Shown one piece after another: positions 35,244 to 46,219 of a DNA stretch of 64,000 nt. The DNA is taken from contig NC_079210.1 of NCBI RefSeq assembly GCF_026745355.1, positions 22,146,671-22,210,670 of the forward strand, read 5' to 3'. The first letter of the stretch is position 1. Each line of letters opens with the position of its first letter. The position numbers and the translations under genes were made by a program. The notes beneath the pieces are model-generated. The model was not told where the DNA came from, searched no databases, and was given only the letters and a program-made list of their open reading frames with translations. This DNA comes from Beta vulgaris subsp. vulgaris. Lineage: Eukaryota; Streptophyta; Magnoliopsida; Caryophyllales; Amaranthaceae.

Positions 35244-36067
35244 TGTAACAGCCCGAATTCTCCCGACTAGCTTATAGAGGGTTAAGCACAGCGAAAGAGA
35301 CTCTGGTCGAGATAACCCGAACTATTACCATCACACTCACCAAACTACATCGGAGAGTATGGAACTCAATTCCTAACTCTATTCAAATTAATTAACTATT
35401 GCAACTATGCTCTGATTCTCAGACTTTATTCCCATAAATTTCTACAGAAAATCTGGCAGAGTTTCCTTTGAAAATAAGACAACGCTAAAGCGAGAAATGA
35501 TTTAAACCTGTTTGCAAATTCAAATTTATAAAATATTTCCAAATCCCAAAGTTCAACAGCCTCAACGCTTTTGCGGAGCAACAACACTAACAACTCTTAA
35601 ATAGAAAGGTATATTATAAATAATAAACGACTAACTATTACAAAGTCAAGCGTCCTCACTTCGATAACAACTGTAATACTACACCATCTCGTATCAGCTT
35701 CAACTTGTAGAAGATTAACTCACTGCTTCAACCTGAAACATTTAAGATACTGCCACCCACCAAGTGACAGGCCACAGAAATGACAAAACAACATACACAT
35801 CAGCAAAGCTAAGTACTAAACCCGTAAATAAGAGTAACACATGCTTTGGTGGCTTTTACTTGAAAACGACTCTCAATGGTCATCATAATCACATTGTCAT
35901 AACATGCATTACATCAACTCATGTTGACAACATACTTATACATCTTTATCTAATTGTTCCTTTTCTACTACATCGTCGTTCACATAACAGCAAACCCAAC
36001 AACGTGACTTCAAACAATCTTGTAACAGATACATATCTCCTATAGAAACTAATTAGTCAACCTTTTA

Positions 36068-36520
36068 GCATATCACGATCCCTTATAAGGAATCTGGGTT
36101 TACCAACTTTGATATAAGTATAATATACTTTACTTCCTTTAATTGATTTCTTATCAGAAATCCAAACTTATGTTTTCATATTCTATCAATCACTTTCTTA
36201 TATTGTCCGACACAAACCCTTATCAGCCTAATAAATAATATAAGAACTTTCATCATAACGATTCCTTATCGGGAATCCAATAACGAGATACGATTCCTTA
36301 TCGGGAATCCACATAACAAGATACGATTCCTTATCAGGAATCCAACGTTAATATTACTTACCATGAAATGCCTCCTTATCAGGAACCAATATTGATATTC
36401 ATATTCATATACTGAATAAACGTTCATTACTTACCTGATATGATTCCTTATTGGGAATTCAATATCGAAACAACTTACCACGATACGATTCCTTATAGGG
36501 AATCCATTATCGATATAACT
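36068..36520. repeat. Dispersed palindromic repeats GATTCCTTATNGGGAATCC
   Basis: Seven or eight copies at about 36068, 36260, 36291, 36324, 36370, 36440 and 36486 (plus a weak one near 36145). Each can fold as GATTCC/GGAATC with a 5-6 base loop, in places spaced 30-36 bases apart. They lie within element B. Confidence 0.8.
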
Positions 36521-38359
36521 TTCGTACTTTGCGATAACATTCTTTTCAACCAGGGGGAAAGAGAACGCGGCGGAGGAGACAAAGCTTACACTCCGACAGT
36601 GGGGGTCGTCACCCAACCATTCACTTTACTTTTGGCCAATAACCGCGACTAGTCCGGAGTACATTTTTCCGCTGAATTCATCAGCCATCCACAGGTTTCA
36701 CATTACCTGATATATCGCCCGATTATCGCCTCACAGAGCAATGGGCAAATTTCCCTGTGAGGCCCCCAAGGTTCACAGTCCATGGGGCACTGTTCATGTC
36801 ACCTCATCCGTCGACTCAGACGAGGCTACTTTCCCCTTTAGATTCCTTTCGATGATCATTCATAACACAACCAATCATTCTTGGAACTTATCCGCTAGCT
36901 TTATTAATTATAAACGATTGTTGCATAACCAACCACACTAGAAGACTTCACTCTAGAAAACTATAATCACTGCTATCGTGCTTTCTTATGAATTTCAAGG
37001 TCAGTGTAGTTATGTAACTAGATTCAACTCAATTTCAATCATAGAACTTATAAATTACCACAACTCATAAGCAATCATATCTGGTGAATACCAACAACAA
37101 TAGCAAATGGTCTCTCAGCTAGAAATTAGAATTAACTAACGAGAGTTACTAATCCAACTCCATACAACGCATACTTTTGCGTATAGATAGTTCATATTCT
37201 TTTTCACTTCACCAATATCTATATAGACTCATCTTAATAATGATAATAATGATTATCAAGCATCAACCATACTGGCAATAGGTCTCTCACCTAGAATTAA
37301 CTAGGGAGAGTTAACTAACACATCCCAACTTGAGGTTCTTAAGACAATATTGATATGAAGTAGTTACTATTAGCTAAATACTTATTACAAAATCAACGAT
37401 GTATTCACTCATAATAATGTACTCATAATCACATAGGCCAAGTCCAACTCATGTCCTTAGAGTACGACTCAAACATATATTTGAGGCCTCTTTAAGGTAT
37501 TTCACAACTTATATTTATTACGTAGTTGAACTCAAGCACTAATATAAACTAGTAGATACTAATCTGATAATCTAACTTTATTACTTTACTCCATCTATAG
37601 TCATTAAACGGAAATTCTTTATAAAACGCATCCTTGATACATTACTAAGTAAGCTAACTTTAATACTTTTTATACTATTACTAGTAATTAGTTAAAGCTC
37701 TCTCTCTAACTTCACGTGATATTACTAATTAAGTCAATCCACTTTTAAAGTCTAATTCGTAAGATACTCAACTCATTGAACAATTCCAATCAGATTATAC
37801 ACTCTTTTAGAAACTAACTCTTATAGTTCATCAGTACACTTTTAGTATAAACTTTCATCTAATTAACACAACTTCATAGAATTCTATTCATCAATTTGAG
37901 AACATTCTAGTAATGTTTCAGACATTAACATAAGTTTAGCAGATTAATTCACAACTACTATAACATTTCATAACATGAACTAATTATAAAACTCGACATC
38001 CCAACATCAAGTTTATAACGAAGTGAAATTAAACCATCACTTAAATTGATGAACCACCATCAAAATTACAACAGAAAGTAAATTACAAAGCTTAATCTGA
38101 TTTCCTTTTCAAAACCCATGAACTAAACTATAACCTGAATTTATTTTGCAAAGAATCAAAGAAAGACTTAGGAGTTATTAGAATTTAGAACAACAATACA
38201 ACACCACTAACATCGACATCAACCACCATAACAAGAAGCAACTACAACAATAAACTAACACTAACAATAATATTGCAGCCACACCAACAAGCAACAACAC
38301 CACCTCCACCACCAACAATAACACCAACACCAATACACATCCTCTCCAAACACTACACA

Positions 38360-38364
38360 GCAGC

Positions 38365-38404
<40 letters not shown>

Positions 38405-38405
38405 C
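38360..38405. repeat. (CAA)n microsatellite
   Basis: About 14 CAA/ACA units follow a longer degenerate AAC-rich stretch (38185-38360). It produces poly-Leu and poly-Cys frames on the minus strand that are not genes. Confidence 0.9.
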
Positions 38406-39387
38406 TTCTGCCAAAATAATAACAACTTACCAACAAACACCATTGGCTTTCTAATTTAAACAGAGACCATGGTTCAACATAACTATTCACATAATCAACC
38501 ACTAAACAAATTCATAATCAACATAGTAATGAAATTACAAACCATAATTTGAACAAAACCCAGTTTCAAAAGAGAGGTAGAGAGGAGTTAGTACCGATAG
38601 GGCAGCGCGGTGGTGATTCCAATCGCCCAACATCACCGACGAAGCAACAATATCAAAACAGGGGAACACGAACAACAACAACAACAACACGGCAGTACTA
38701 GCGGTGCACAACAAACGCGCGACGAGGAGAGAGAATTTCGAGGGAGGAGAGAGAAACGCAGGCGACAGCAGCAACAAGACCCGCGGTGGCTTGCAAGCAA
38801 CACCACCGCGACGAAATACGAACACAGGAGGGAGAGAGAAAATGAGAACAACAGCGTCGCTAGTTCGCAGAGGCGAGAAGCCGAGGCTCCGGCGAGCTTG
38901 GGAAAACACCGGCGAGGCAGGAGCGCAGGCCTTCGAGGGGTCTGGTTTTGGGTTTTTCACGAGGAGGAGATAGATATGGGGTTTGGGGTTTTAGCTTCTT
39001 CGATTTATTGAAGAATTAGAAGGTCAGTTTTGGTGGATTTGTGATGATTTTGTGAGAAACCTCTGTGGACCTTGAACTGAAGACACGAAGCAAGAGGAAG
39101 AAGTCCTCTAGTCGTCCCTCAATGAGACACGAAATGAGGAGGAAGAAAATAGTAAATGGGGTTGGGTTTCTTTTTTTTTTTAACTACAATACTTAATCCA
39201 ATTAGACCTATTTTATGAAGATATGAAATAAAACCACACCTTTACTTACGAAATTTATTTTCGTAAATAACTTTAATATATCATAATAAATATAATATTC
39301 ATTTTCCAATTCGAATAAAATAAGAATATATAATAAATAATTATAATTATCGTTAAGTAAACTCTTTTGATTTTCAAGACTGTTACA

Positions 39388-39777
39388 CTCAGGCACCAGG
39401 GAGCCGAGAGGAGTGCAGCAGCCTCCGAGGAGGTGCAGAAATTGTTGGCCGCGGGATTCATTCGAGAATGCCAGTATACTGAGTGGCTGGCCAACGTGGT
39501 CTTAGTCCGTAAGCAAACTGGAGCATGGAGGATGTGTGTCGATTTCACGGACCTGAACAAGGCCTGTCCGAAGGACGACTTTCCCCTTCCTAAGATCGAC
39601 AGGCTCGTCGATTCGACAGCCGGTCATGCATTATTCAGCTTCATGGATGCCAATGCGGGATATCACCAGATTCCCATGGCTGAAGAAGACCAAGTCCATA
39701 CTGCCTTCACCACGAGCTCGGGGTTCTATTGCTATAGAGTCATGCCTTTCGGCCTCAAGAATGCAGGAGCCACCTGA
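39388..39777 (+). pseudogene. Gypsy RT fragment after the nested element
   Basis: The RT frame resumes after CTCAG. It carries 'RECQYTEWLANVVLVRKQTG', 'WRMCVDFTDLNKACPKDDF' and 'FSFMDANAGYHQIPM' (39456-39690), and ends with 'YRVMPFGLKNAGAT' then TGA at 39775. The segment that should hold the YxDD active site is missing: the next recognisable motif belongs to the thumb region. RT therefore lacks its catalytic centre. Confidence 0.92.
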
Positions 39778-39779
39778 GA

Positions 39780-40310
39780 GAAACGCTCGCAACCCTCCGC
39801 GCCCACAACATGAAGTTAAATCCGAAGAAATGTGTCTTTGGCGTAAAAGGGGGGAAATGCCTGGGTTTCCTCGTCGACGAACGGGGGATCGAGGCTAATC
39901 CCGATAACATTCAGGCCATCATTGAAATGAAAAGCCCTCGAACTGTCATGGAAGTCCAACGCCTAACCGGCTTCATGGCGGCCTTAGGGCGCTTTCTCTC
40001 TCGGTCAGCGATAAGAGCCCTCACTTTTTTCAAGCCCTAAAACAAGCAACATTCGAATGGGGTGTTTCAGCAGAAGAAGCATTCCAACAACTCAAGAGTC
40101 ATCTCGCAAGCCTTCCCAAATTGGTCTCACCTTTACCAGGAGAGACACTTTTCGTCTATCTCGTAGTATCGGACCACGCTGTGAGTGCGGTTCTCGTAGC
40201 CGAACGAGAGAAAGCTCAGCATCCGGTGTACTTCGTGAGTCACGCCTTTCGAGGCGCTGAATCGAAGTACCCCCCAATCGAAAAAATGATCTTCGCTCTA
40301 GTCGGACCAC
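39780..40310 (+). pseudogene. Gypsy RT C-terminus and RNase H
   Basis: 'NMKLNPKKCVFGVKGGKCLG' and 'VMEVQRLTGFMAALGRFLSRS' (39808-40010) are the RT thumb motifs. After a frameshift at about 40010, 'FVYLVVSDHAVSAVLVAERE' (about 40151-40210) and 'YFVSHAFRGAESKYPPIEKM' (about 40229-40288) are RNase H. The end of RNase H is cut at 'ALVGPP' (about 40305), where sequence jumps to the integrase end. Confidence 0.9.
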
Positions 40311-40754
40311 CGTTCGAGAAGCAACATGCCACTCACCCTTCAACCTGGTTTACGGCAGCGAGGTCGTTCTACCTGTCGAATTGTCTGCATCCCCTCGCCT
40401 CGTATTACATTCTATGACCAGGAAAGCAATGATGAGCGAAAGAGGCTTTCCCTCGACCTTCTCCCTGAAACCCGAGGGACGGCCCTCCTCTGGGCTATCT
40501 CCTACAAACTCAAGCTCACCCGATTATTCAACCGTCGCGTCAAGAAGCGACCTTTTCAAGTCAATGACTGGGTGCTCCGAAAATTTGAGTCCACGGGGCG
40601 ACAACCTAGTCGGGGAAAGTTGCAACCCAACTGGGAAGGACCATACCGTGTGACCTCGATAGTCCGTCGTGGCACCTACCTACTCGAAGACCAAGAGGGG
40701 CGTCCACTACCTCGACCATGGAATGCAGACAATCTCCGAAAATTCTATGATTAA
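40310..40754 (+). pseudogene. Gypsy integrase C-terminal remnant
   Basis: 'TPFNLVYGSEVVLPVEL' is encoded from about 40335 in a mixed frame. 'RRVKKRPFQVNDWVLRKF' and 'GKLQPNWEGPYRVTSIV' follow, with the stop at 40752-40754. These are the last part of the core and the C-terminal DNA-binding region. The zinc finger and the D,D(35)E catalytic core (about 1 kb in intact relatives) are absent. Confidence 0.9.
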
Positions 40755-40949
40755 ATTGGTTTGTCCCTCGAGTGTGGGGGCATACCGCATAGGCACTTAT
40801 GATTATCTTGTAAGACACTGAAACATGTGTCCCAGTTATTTTGTAAGGTACTGAAACGTGCCGATGTAAAATTGCCTATTTTTAGGCGTCATCAATAACA
40901 AAGTTACCTTTTGAAGCAAAACTTGACCCAAATACAAGCGCTAGAACTT

Positions 40950-41225
40950 CTCGAGTTGCCTTAGGCTCATTGGCCCTTAGAGCAACCTCGATCGAAGTCT
41001 CTAGTATTCTCGAGTTGCCTTGGGCTCATTGGCCCTTGAAGCAACCTCGATCGAAGTCTCTAGTATTCTCGAGTTGCCTTGGGCTCATTGGCCCTTGAAG
41101 CAACCTCGATCGAAGTCTCTAGTATTCTCGAGTTGCCTTGGGCTCATTGGCCCTTGAAGCAACCTCGATCGAAGTCTCTAATCCCCTCGAATTGCCTGGG
41201 GCTCATTGACCCCTGAGCAACCTCG
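40950..41225. repeat. 59 bp tandem repeat, block 1 (about 4.7 copies)
   Basis: Unit begins CTCGAGTTGCCTTGGGCTCA and ends GAAGTCTCTAGTATT. Three central copies are almost identical. The same unit, more diverged, forms block 2 at 46220-46930. Position between pol and 3' LTR matches the variable tandem-repeat zone known in Tat elements. Confidence 0.92.
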
Positions 41226-41515
41226 AGTAAGGTCTACAAAAGTCGCTCAAAGTGCAAGCATCAAAGAATTTTAGAAAAAGCAAGTAAAAACTCGAAGGAC
41301 AAACCAATAAGAAAAGCAGAAGTATTATTCCATTAATCATAGTACAAGCCATCGAAGGCATTACAATACAAGCCCAAAGAAAAACCTAGATCAAACAAGA
41401 AAGCCTAAGGGTACAATGTTAACCCTAGTAGGAGACATAAAGAAAAGAAAAGCCAAGGGAGAAGGAAGAGAAAAAGGAGGAAGGCTCGGAGCAGGCCACG
41501 GCTCATCCCTCGAGA

Positions 41516-42642
41516 TTAGCCGGATGGGGAGCTTGTTCCTCGACCGGCCCTTCTTCCTGGAGAGCGCCTTGACACCCTCCTCGACCTCACTCCAAGGAAG
41601 GCTGGGGGCAAGCTTCTCGAGAACCAACCGGACCTTACGGAGCGCTTCGGTCTGGCCAATCTCGGAAGCCTGCAGGGAAGCATCCTCGAGGAAGGTCCTT
41701 CCCTCCTCAGACTCCTTCCAGTCAAGGACAATGGCCTCCCGGCACTCTCGAGCCTTGGCGATGGCCTCTTCGGCGCTCTTTCGAGTTCTCTCGATCTTCT
41801 CCTCGGCCCTCTTGCAATCCTTGGCCGCGGCCCTCTGCCTCCTGCTGCGGAGTCCCTTTGCTTAAGGGCGATGTCGCGGGCCTGCTCCAGCTCAGCCTTC
41901 TTCTCCTCGAAGGCCTTCAGAGAATTGGCCATCGACTCTCGAGCCTCGGAGAGCTGCAGCTCAGACAAGCGCGGCCGATTGACGAGAGTATGCCTCTCGT
42001 CCCAGGACATCTCCCCCGAAGCCGTCCCAGGGGCCAGCCCAGGGGTAGACCTCCGTGCCAAGGACAACACCCTAATCGACAGCTGACAAATGTCGAGAAA
42101 AGAAGTAAGAATAAAAACAAAAGAGAATGTCAAAATTAGAAGAAACAAAAGGGTTGGCAAAAGAGATCATCATACCTCGGTTAAGGTTGCCTTGACAGCT
42201 TCGACTTCTTGTCCGCAGGGCGACAGGCACACCCTCTCGTCCAGCTCCGTCACCAAATGCTCTGAGGCCTTGTCGAAGCGGGCAGCCATCTCAGCCATCG
42301 AGAGGGCAGAGAAAGGTAATCTCATAGCTTCCTCGAGAAAGGGCTTCCTCTTCGAGGACGCCACGACTACGGCCGCACTCGAGGGACCGGAGCAGAAGGG
42401 GCAGGAAGGTCCTCAGGCTTGGTCGAGGCAGGTTCCTCGACTTTGCTTTCTATCGGCTCCGTCTTAGGAGCCGAAAGAGATGGTAGCTGCTTCCCTCCCT
42501 CGAGGGATGGGTCCGCTTCCTTTTTCACCACGGAAGATCCCGTGGCTGCCCCCGAGATGGAGGAGGAACCAAGGCCAGCCTTCGCCAGCCTTCGACGTTT
42601 AGCTGCCCGAAGTGCCTCAGCTGTTATCATAGGTGAAGACAT
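41516..42642 (-). CDS. Antisense gene 2 of the gypsy element
   Basis: On the minus strand a frame opens at 42642 with 'ITAEALRAAKRRRLAKAGLG', then a Ser/Pro/Glu-rich region. After what looks like a frame change near 42365 comes 'MAARFDKASEHLVTELDERV'. A GT...AG intron (42083-42175, donor GTATGATG, acceptor GTCAG) leads to a helical Glu/Lys-rich segment 'LSELQLSEARESMANSLKAF' and 'KKAELEQARDIALKQRD' (about 41860-41965). The last part (to about 41516) is Arg-rich in this frame and may be shifted. A TATA-like box lies 92 bases upstream. It may be a separated 3' portion of antisense gene 1 or an independent unit; function unknown. Confidence 0.5.
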
Positions 42643-42733
42643 CTTAAGACGAAGGTTAGAAGGGAAGGGAGAATAAATCTTAGAGAGAGAAGGGAGAATG
42701 GGATTGTGAAACCCATTGGGACTAATTGTCCGT

Positions 42734-42740
42734 ACTTATA
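42734..42740 (-). promoter_or_regulatory. TATA box of antisense gene 2
   Basis: The minus strand reads CCTATAAGTACGG. It is about 92 bases before the ATG at 42642, a usual spacing for a plant promoter with a short leader. Confidence 0.5.
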
Positions 42741-43038
42741 GGCGGTATTGGCTGCAAGTCCCCAAAAATAGCATTAATTATCTCCCTCTAATGGGCTCCC
42801 ACGTGGCAAAGCCCAAAAGGAATACGCATGTGCCTCATGCGCCACTAGCTGCGACCTCCGGCGTTCAGCCACGAGGACCCTCAAGCATCGAGTAACATGC
42901 CACTTCGAATAACACAAGAAAAGGAGCAAAAGATGAGCAAAAAATGAGCATTCATTTCCATAAAAGGGCGGAGTACATCCTAAAAACCACAAGGGTTTAG
43001 CTAAAAATGAATATTCATTTCTACCAAAAGAGATAAAC

Positions 43039-45633
43039 TTAAGGTGCCTCGCAGGGCGTGACTAAAAGCAAAAGAAAGCGCATAAGTCTAGTCAGAGCTG
43101 CTCGAGGAATCGCTCTCGGAAGTCTCGGAGACCGCTTCGACCTCCTCACTGTCAGAGGAGCCCTCGTTCGAGGCCGCCTGGTCATCGAGCTCTCTGGAAC
43201 CACCTCCTCCTGAACCCGGCTCCGCAGAAGCTTGAGGGTCCCCGACTTGTTGGGGCTCCTCACCCAGAATCTCGGCAGCATTAATGGCATCGTCGCCTCA
43301 AGCACAGGGCTGGCCTCATGGCCTTCGTGAAAGGCCGCATCAACGGAGATGTTGTACTCTGCCTCAACCGGAGACCAGCTGGCTTGAGGATACACCTTCC
43401 TAAAGGCAGCCTGGAGCCTATCTACCGCCTCCCGAGCGGCCACCTCAGATGCCTCTAACCCATGTCCGCCGCGAATTCAAGACCAGACTTCGAGGTTTTC
43501 CATTCCTCGATTATCTCGTCTCGTTTACGCTGAACACTGTTTCTTTGGCTCGTTAGGTCCTTGATCCTGTTCTCGAGGGCGGCTTTCTCATCAGCCCAGG
43601 CTACCTTCTCATCCTCGAGCTTCTTGCTCAGTGCCTCGATCTCCTTAGCCTGCTCCTCGTACAGCCTCGTCTTCTCCTTCAGACCCTCTCGAAGCTTGCG
43701 GAAGCCGGCACGTGTCGATGACTCATTACCGTCATACGATCGAGTGCTGAAAGAAACAAACCAAGTTAGAAAGTATAAGCAAGAATAAAGACTAGGCCCA
43801 GGAGAAATTCCAACTTACATCGATCCAGGACGAGTGAAGCTGCTCGACTTCCTCCTCCCGACAGACCTCGAATCAGCGTCAAGTCGGGCCTCGAAACGAG
43901 CCTCTTGGCCAACGAATCAAAGAGGTTGGCTTTTTCAAGGGTCGACTTCTATGTGAAGTCCCGAAGGTCCTCCTCGGTCTCCACCGCCTTTCTCTTCTTA
44001 GCAAGAGGAAGCACCTCCCTTGGGCCAAAGAGTCCTCGGCCTCGATGTTGCGGTCGATTTTCCCTTAGACCTCGAGGCCTCCCTTGCAGCGGAGAGACGT
44101 CCTCTACATCGACGACTCTCCTCTCGGCATCCCCTCGAGGGTAATAATAGCGGACCTCGTTGGAGGGCGGACCTTCAACCTTTTCGAAGGATCCTGAAGA
44201 AAGGGAAGAGTGAGATAAAGCAAATATACTAAGCGAGATGTAATTCGAGAAAAGTTACCTTCGGGGCCCGGGGGACTTTGACTTCGCCCTTCGACAGCTT
44301 CATCTTGAGCTGCTCCTGAACCCGTTGGTTGGCGGTTAAGCGTTTCTGCATCTCCTCGTCAAGTTCTTGGCGAGCTATGACTGCCAAAAACAAAGTAAAA
44401 CAATCAGTACATTAAAAATAAAGGCAGATCGAGGGCCTTAAGCATACAAAGTCCCTACCCTGAGGATAGGCCGGGCTTAACCCCATTGTCGACAAGAAGT
44501 GCTCGTTGCTTAGGTCGTCCACAGCAGGGTTCCAGTGCTGAGGCACTTGTTTCTTATCACCCCTCTCGAGGACGGTGAGACACTGGCAGTAAATGGCAAC
44601 CCGAGCCTCCTCCCTCGACATGGGAGGCACTGATCTGTTCATCCATAGATTGGGGCCCTCAACCAAAGGAACCACTGGGAAATCCCACGGCTCAGCTCGA
44701 TATACGTACAGGAACTCAGTACGAAAGTGCTGTTGGTTTGATGGCATAGTACCCACAACCTTGTAGGGAAAACGGACCTGGAAGCTCCACCAGCCCTCTC
44801 CGTTCGAGCGTGAGGACATGACAACCATTTTCATCATATTCCTCCATAGTATCAGTGAAGGCTGGGTACCCATCATCTTGCGATGCCAGGAAGCCAACCA
44901 TCGAGCCCACAGTTGGGCATCAGTTGACATAGGGCCAGGCCATAAGAATTCAGTACCTCGGTTATGAAAGGGTCTATAGGGAATCTCAGCCCCACCTCGA
45001 GGTAAGCTTTATATACCGCTATGCAGCCCGTTGGAGGAGTACAGACCGTCTCTACGGGCTCCGGAATGTAAAGAGCATAGGGGTGTCTGATGAAGTACGA
45101 GCTCTCGAGAAATCGGAGGTTCTCCGACAAAAAGTCCATAAACGGCCCTCGATTGTGGAAGTGGGCTATTCCCATTGGCAGGGTGTCCTCCTCGCTCCTA
45201 CCGCTAGTGCTCGCGGTAAGAGAGTTACTCTCGTTGCTCTCTTCCATCACTCGAACAACCTGGTTATCGAGGAGATCATCTAAGTAACTCCTAATGGCTC
45301 GGGATCGAGCAATCGTAACAAGGTGGGGGGGATTATCTAGCTCCCCCTCCCCACCAGAAAGCACGGATAACCCGTCGCTCGAGTATGGTAGGGCGTCGGG
45401 GACCTGAGTAGGGTCCATGCAATCAAAAGCCACGGACACCATAGGGACCCCCCGATGAATATCCCGTCGAACAAAGGTTCTAGGATGGGAGGAGGGGTCC
45501 CCGAGCTAGAAGAAGCTCTCCCCAGGTCCATCGATGGGGGACTCCACGCAGAGCGGTCGATAAGGGCAATAAAGGAAAAAGAAAGAGATCGTACCTTGTT
45601 TAAGAGCACGCCCTCGAAATCCGTCCGCACCAC
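43039..45633 (-). CDS. Antisense gene 1: gypsy-type transposon (Transposase_28-like) protein, spliced
   Basis: A minus-strand gene between pol and the 3' LTR. The frame from 45442 carries 'LEVGLRFPIDPFITEVLNSY' and 'GLALCQLMPN' (about 44900-45010), then in the next frame 'WWSFQVRFPYKVVGTMPSNQ' and 'YVYRAEPWDFPVVP' (44660-44790). This is the pattern of the plant 'putative gypsy-type transposon' family. Four short GT...AG introns are visible at 45506-45594, 44381-44458, 44194-44258 and 43747-43818. The C-terminal half is coiled coil ('KVAWADEKAALENRIKDL', about 43560-43615) and ends near 43039. A one-base frameshift near 44900 breaks this copy. Its role is unknown. Confidence 0.7.
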
Positions 45634-45741
45634 GAGGAGAAGCTATCAATCTTCAGGGCTCTCGAGACTGTAAAGAAAAAAGGGAAGTAAGATTCTCAAA
45701 AGGATCAGAGCAACGCAAATGAGACAAAGTACCCATCTTCA

Positions 45742-45750
45742 CTTATATAG
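45742..45750 (-). promoter_or_regulatory. TATA box of antisense gene 1
   Basis: The minus strand reads GGTCTATATAAGTGAAG, a strong TATA box, about 110 bases upstream of the ATG at 45633. It lies well inside the element, away from both LTR promoters. Confidence 0.6.
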
Positions 45751-45759
45751 ACCGCCTGA

Positions 45760-46219
45760 AAAGGACGGTTTACCTTCCGACAGACTCCAAACCACCTCTA
45801 GACGCCACGTCAATGGGCCTCCTCAAAAGCCCAAGAGAGTGTTAAGCATCCTGGACCAGTACCACCCTGCTCCTCCAAGGCTTTACTATGAACCTAACTC
45901 GACCCAGCGTAAAAACGATCGTATTCTCGCAAAAAAACCCTCCGGCGGAGCTCTAACTCCCTGGGCCAGTCGCGCCCAGATGGAGGCCAAAGCCCTACCC
46001 TTAGGCACCTCACCCTGATCGAGTGAGGGATATCTCGATCGGCTTCATCATCGAGATTGGCGCCCGTCAAGCGCTACGGCGTCATACCCCTCGAGTGAAT
46101 CAGGGACGCCTGGGTAATCTCAAGCGAGGCTACTTCCTCGAGGTTGTTCGAGGCTCACCAGCCCCACAATCACGAGCAAAGACTCAGAATTCCTTCAAGT
46201 TATACAAACCCGGTCGATA
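45760..46219. other. Spacer between antisense gene 1 and repeat block 2
   Basis: GC-rich sequence of the gypsy element upstream of the antisense promoter. It has no recognised domain; the small open frames show no family motif. Confidence 0.4.

Larger units (their letters stand above)
35244..39387 (-). mobile_element. Solo-LTR-like element B, 4.1 kb, nested in gypsy RT
   Basis: It begins TGTAACAGCCCGAATTCTCC and ends TTCAAGACTGTTACA, with target duplication CTCAG on both sides. No retroelement protein is visible. It shares TGTAACA...TGTTACA ends and the motif TCAGCAAAGCTAAGTACTA (about 35800) with the elements at 1576 and 53267. A GC-rich block near the right end (38580-39010) reads on the minus strand as a leader-like region, so minus orientation is likely. 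It contains palindromic GATTCCTTATCGGGAATCC repeats and a (CAA)n tract. LTRs of 4 kb occur in Ogre-type gypsy elements; that link is inferred. Confidence 0.8.

Noticed and set aside
38178..38443. Poly-Leu and poly-Cys reading frames on the minus strand
   Set aside because: They are translations of the (CAA)n microsatellite and its degenerate flank in element B.
38535..39011. Overlapping long frames on both strands in a GC-rich block
   Set aside because: Arg/Gln-rich low-complexity composition in several frames at once; better explained as the leader-like part of the LTR-type element B.
40950..41225. CRISPR-like regular repeats
   Set aside because: Whole units are repeated without unique spacers, in a plant retrotransposon; a tandem repeat, not a CRISPR array.
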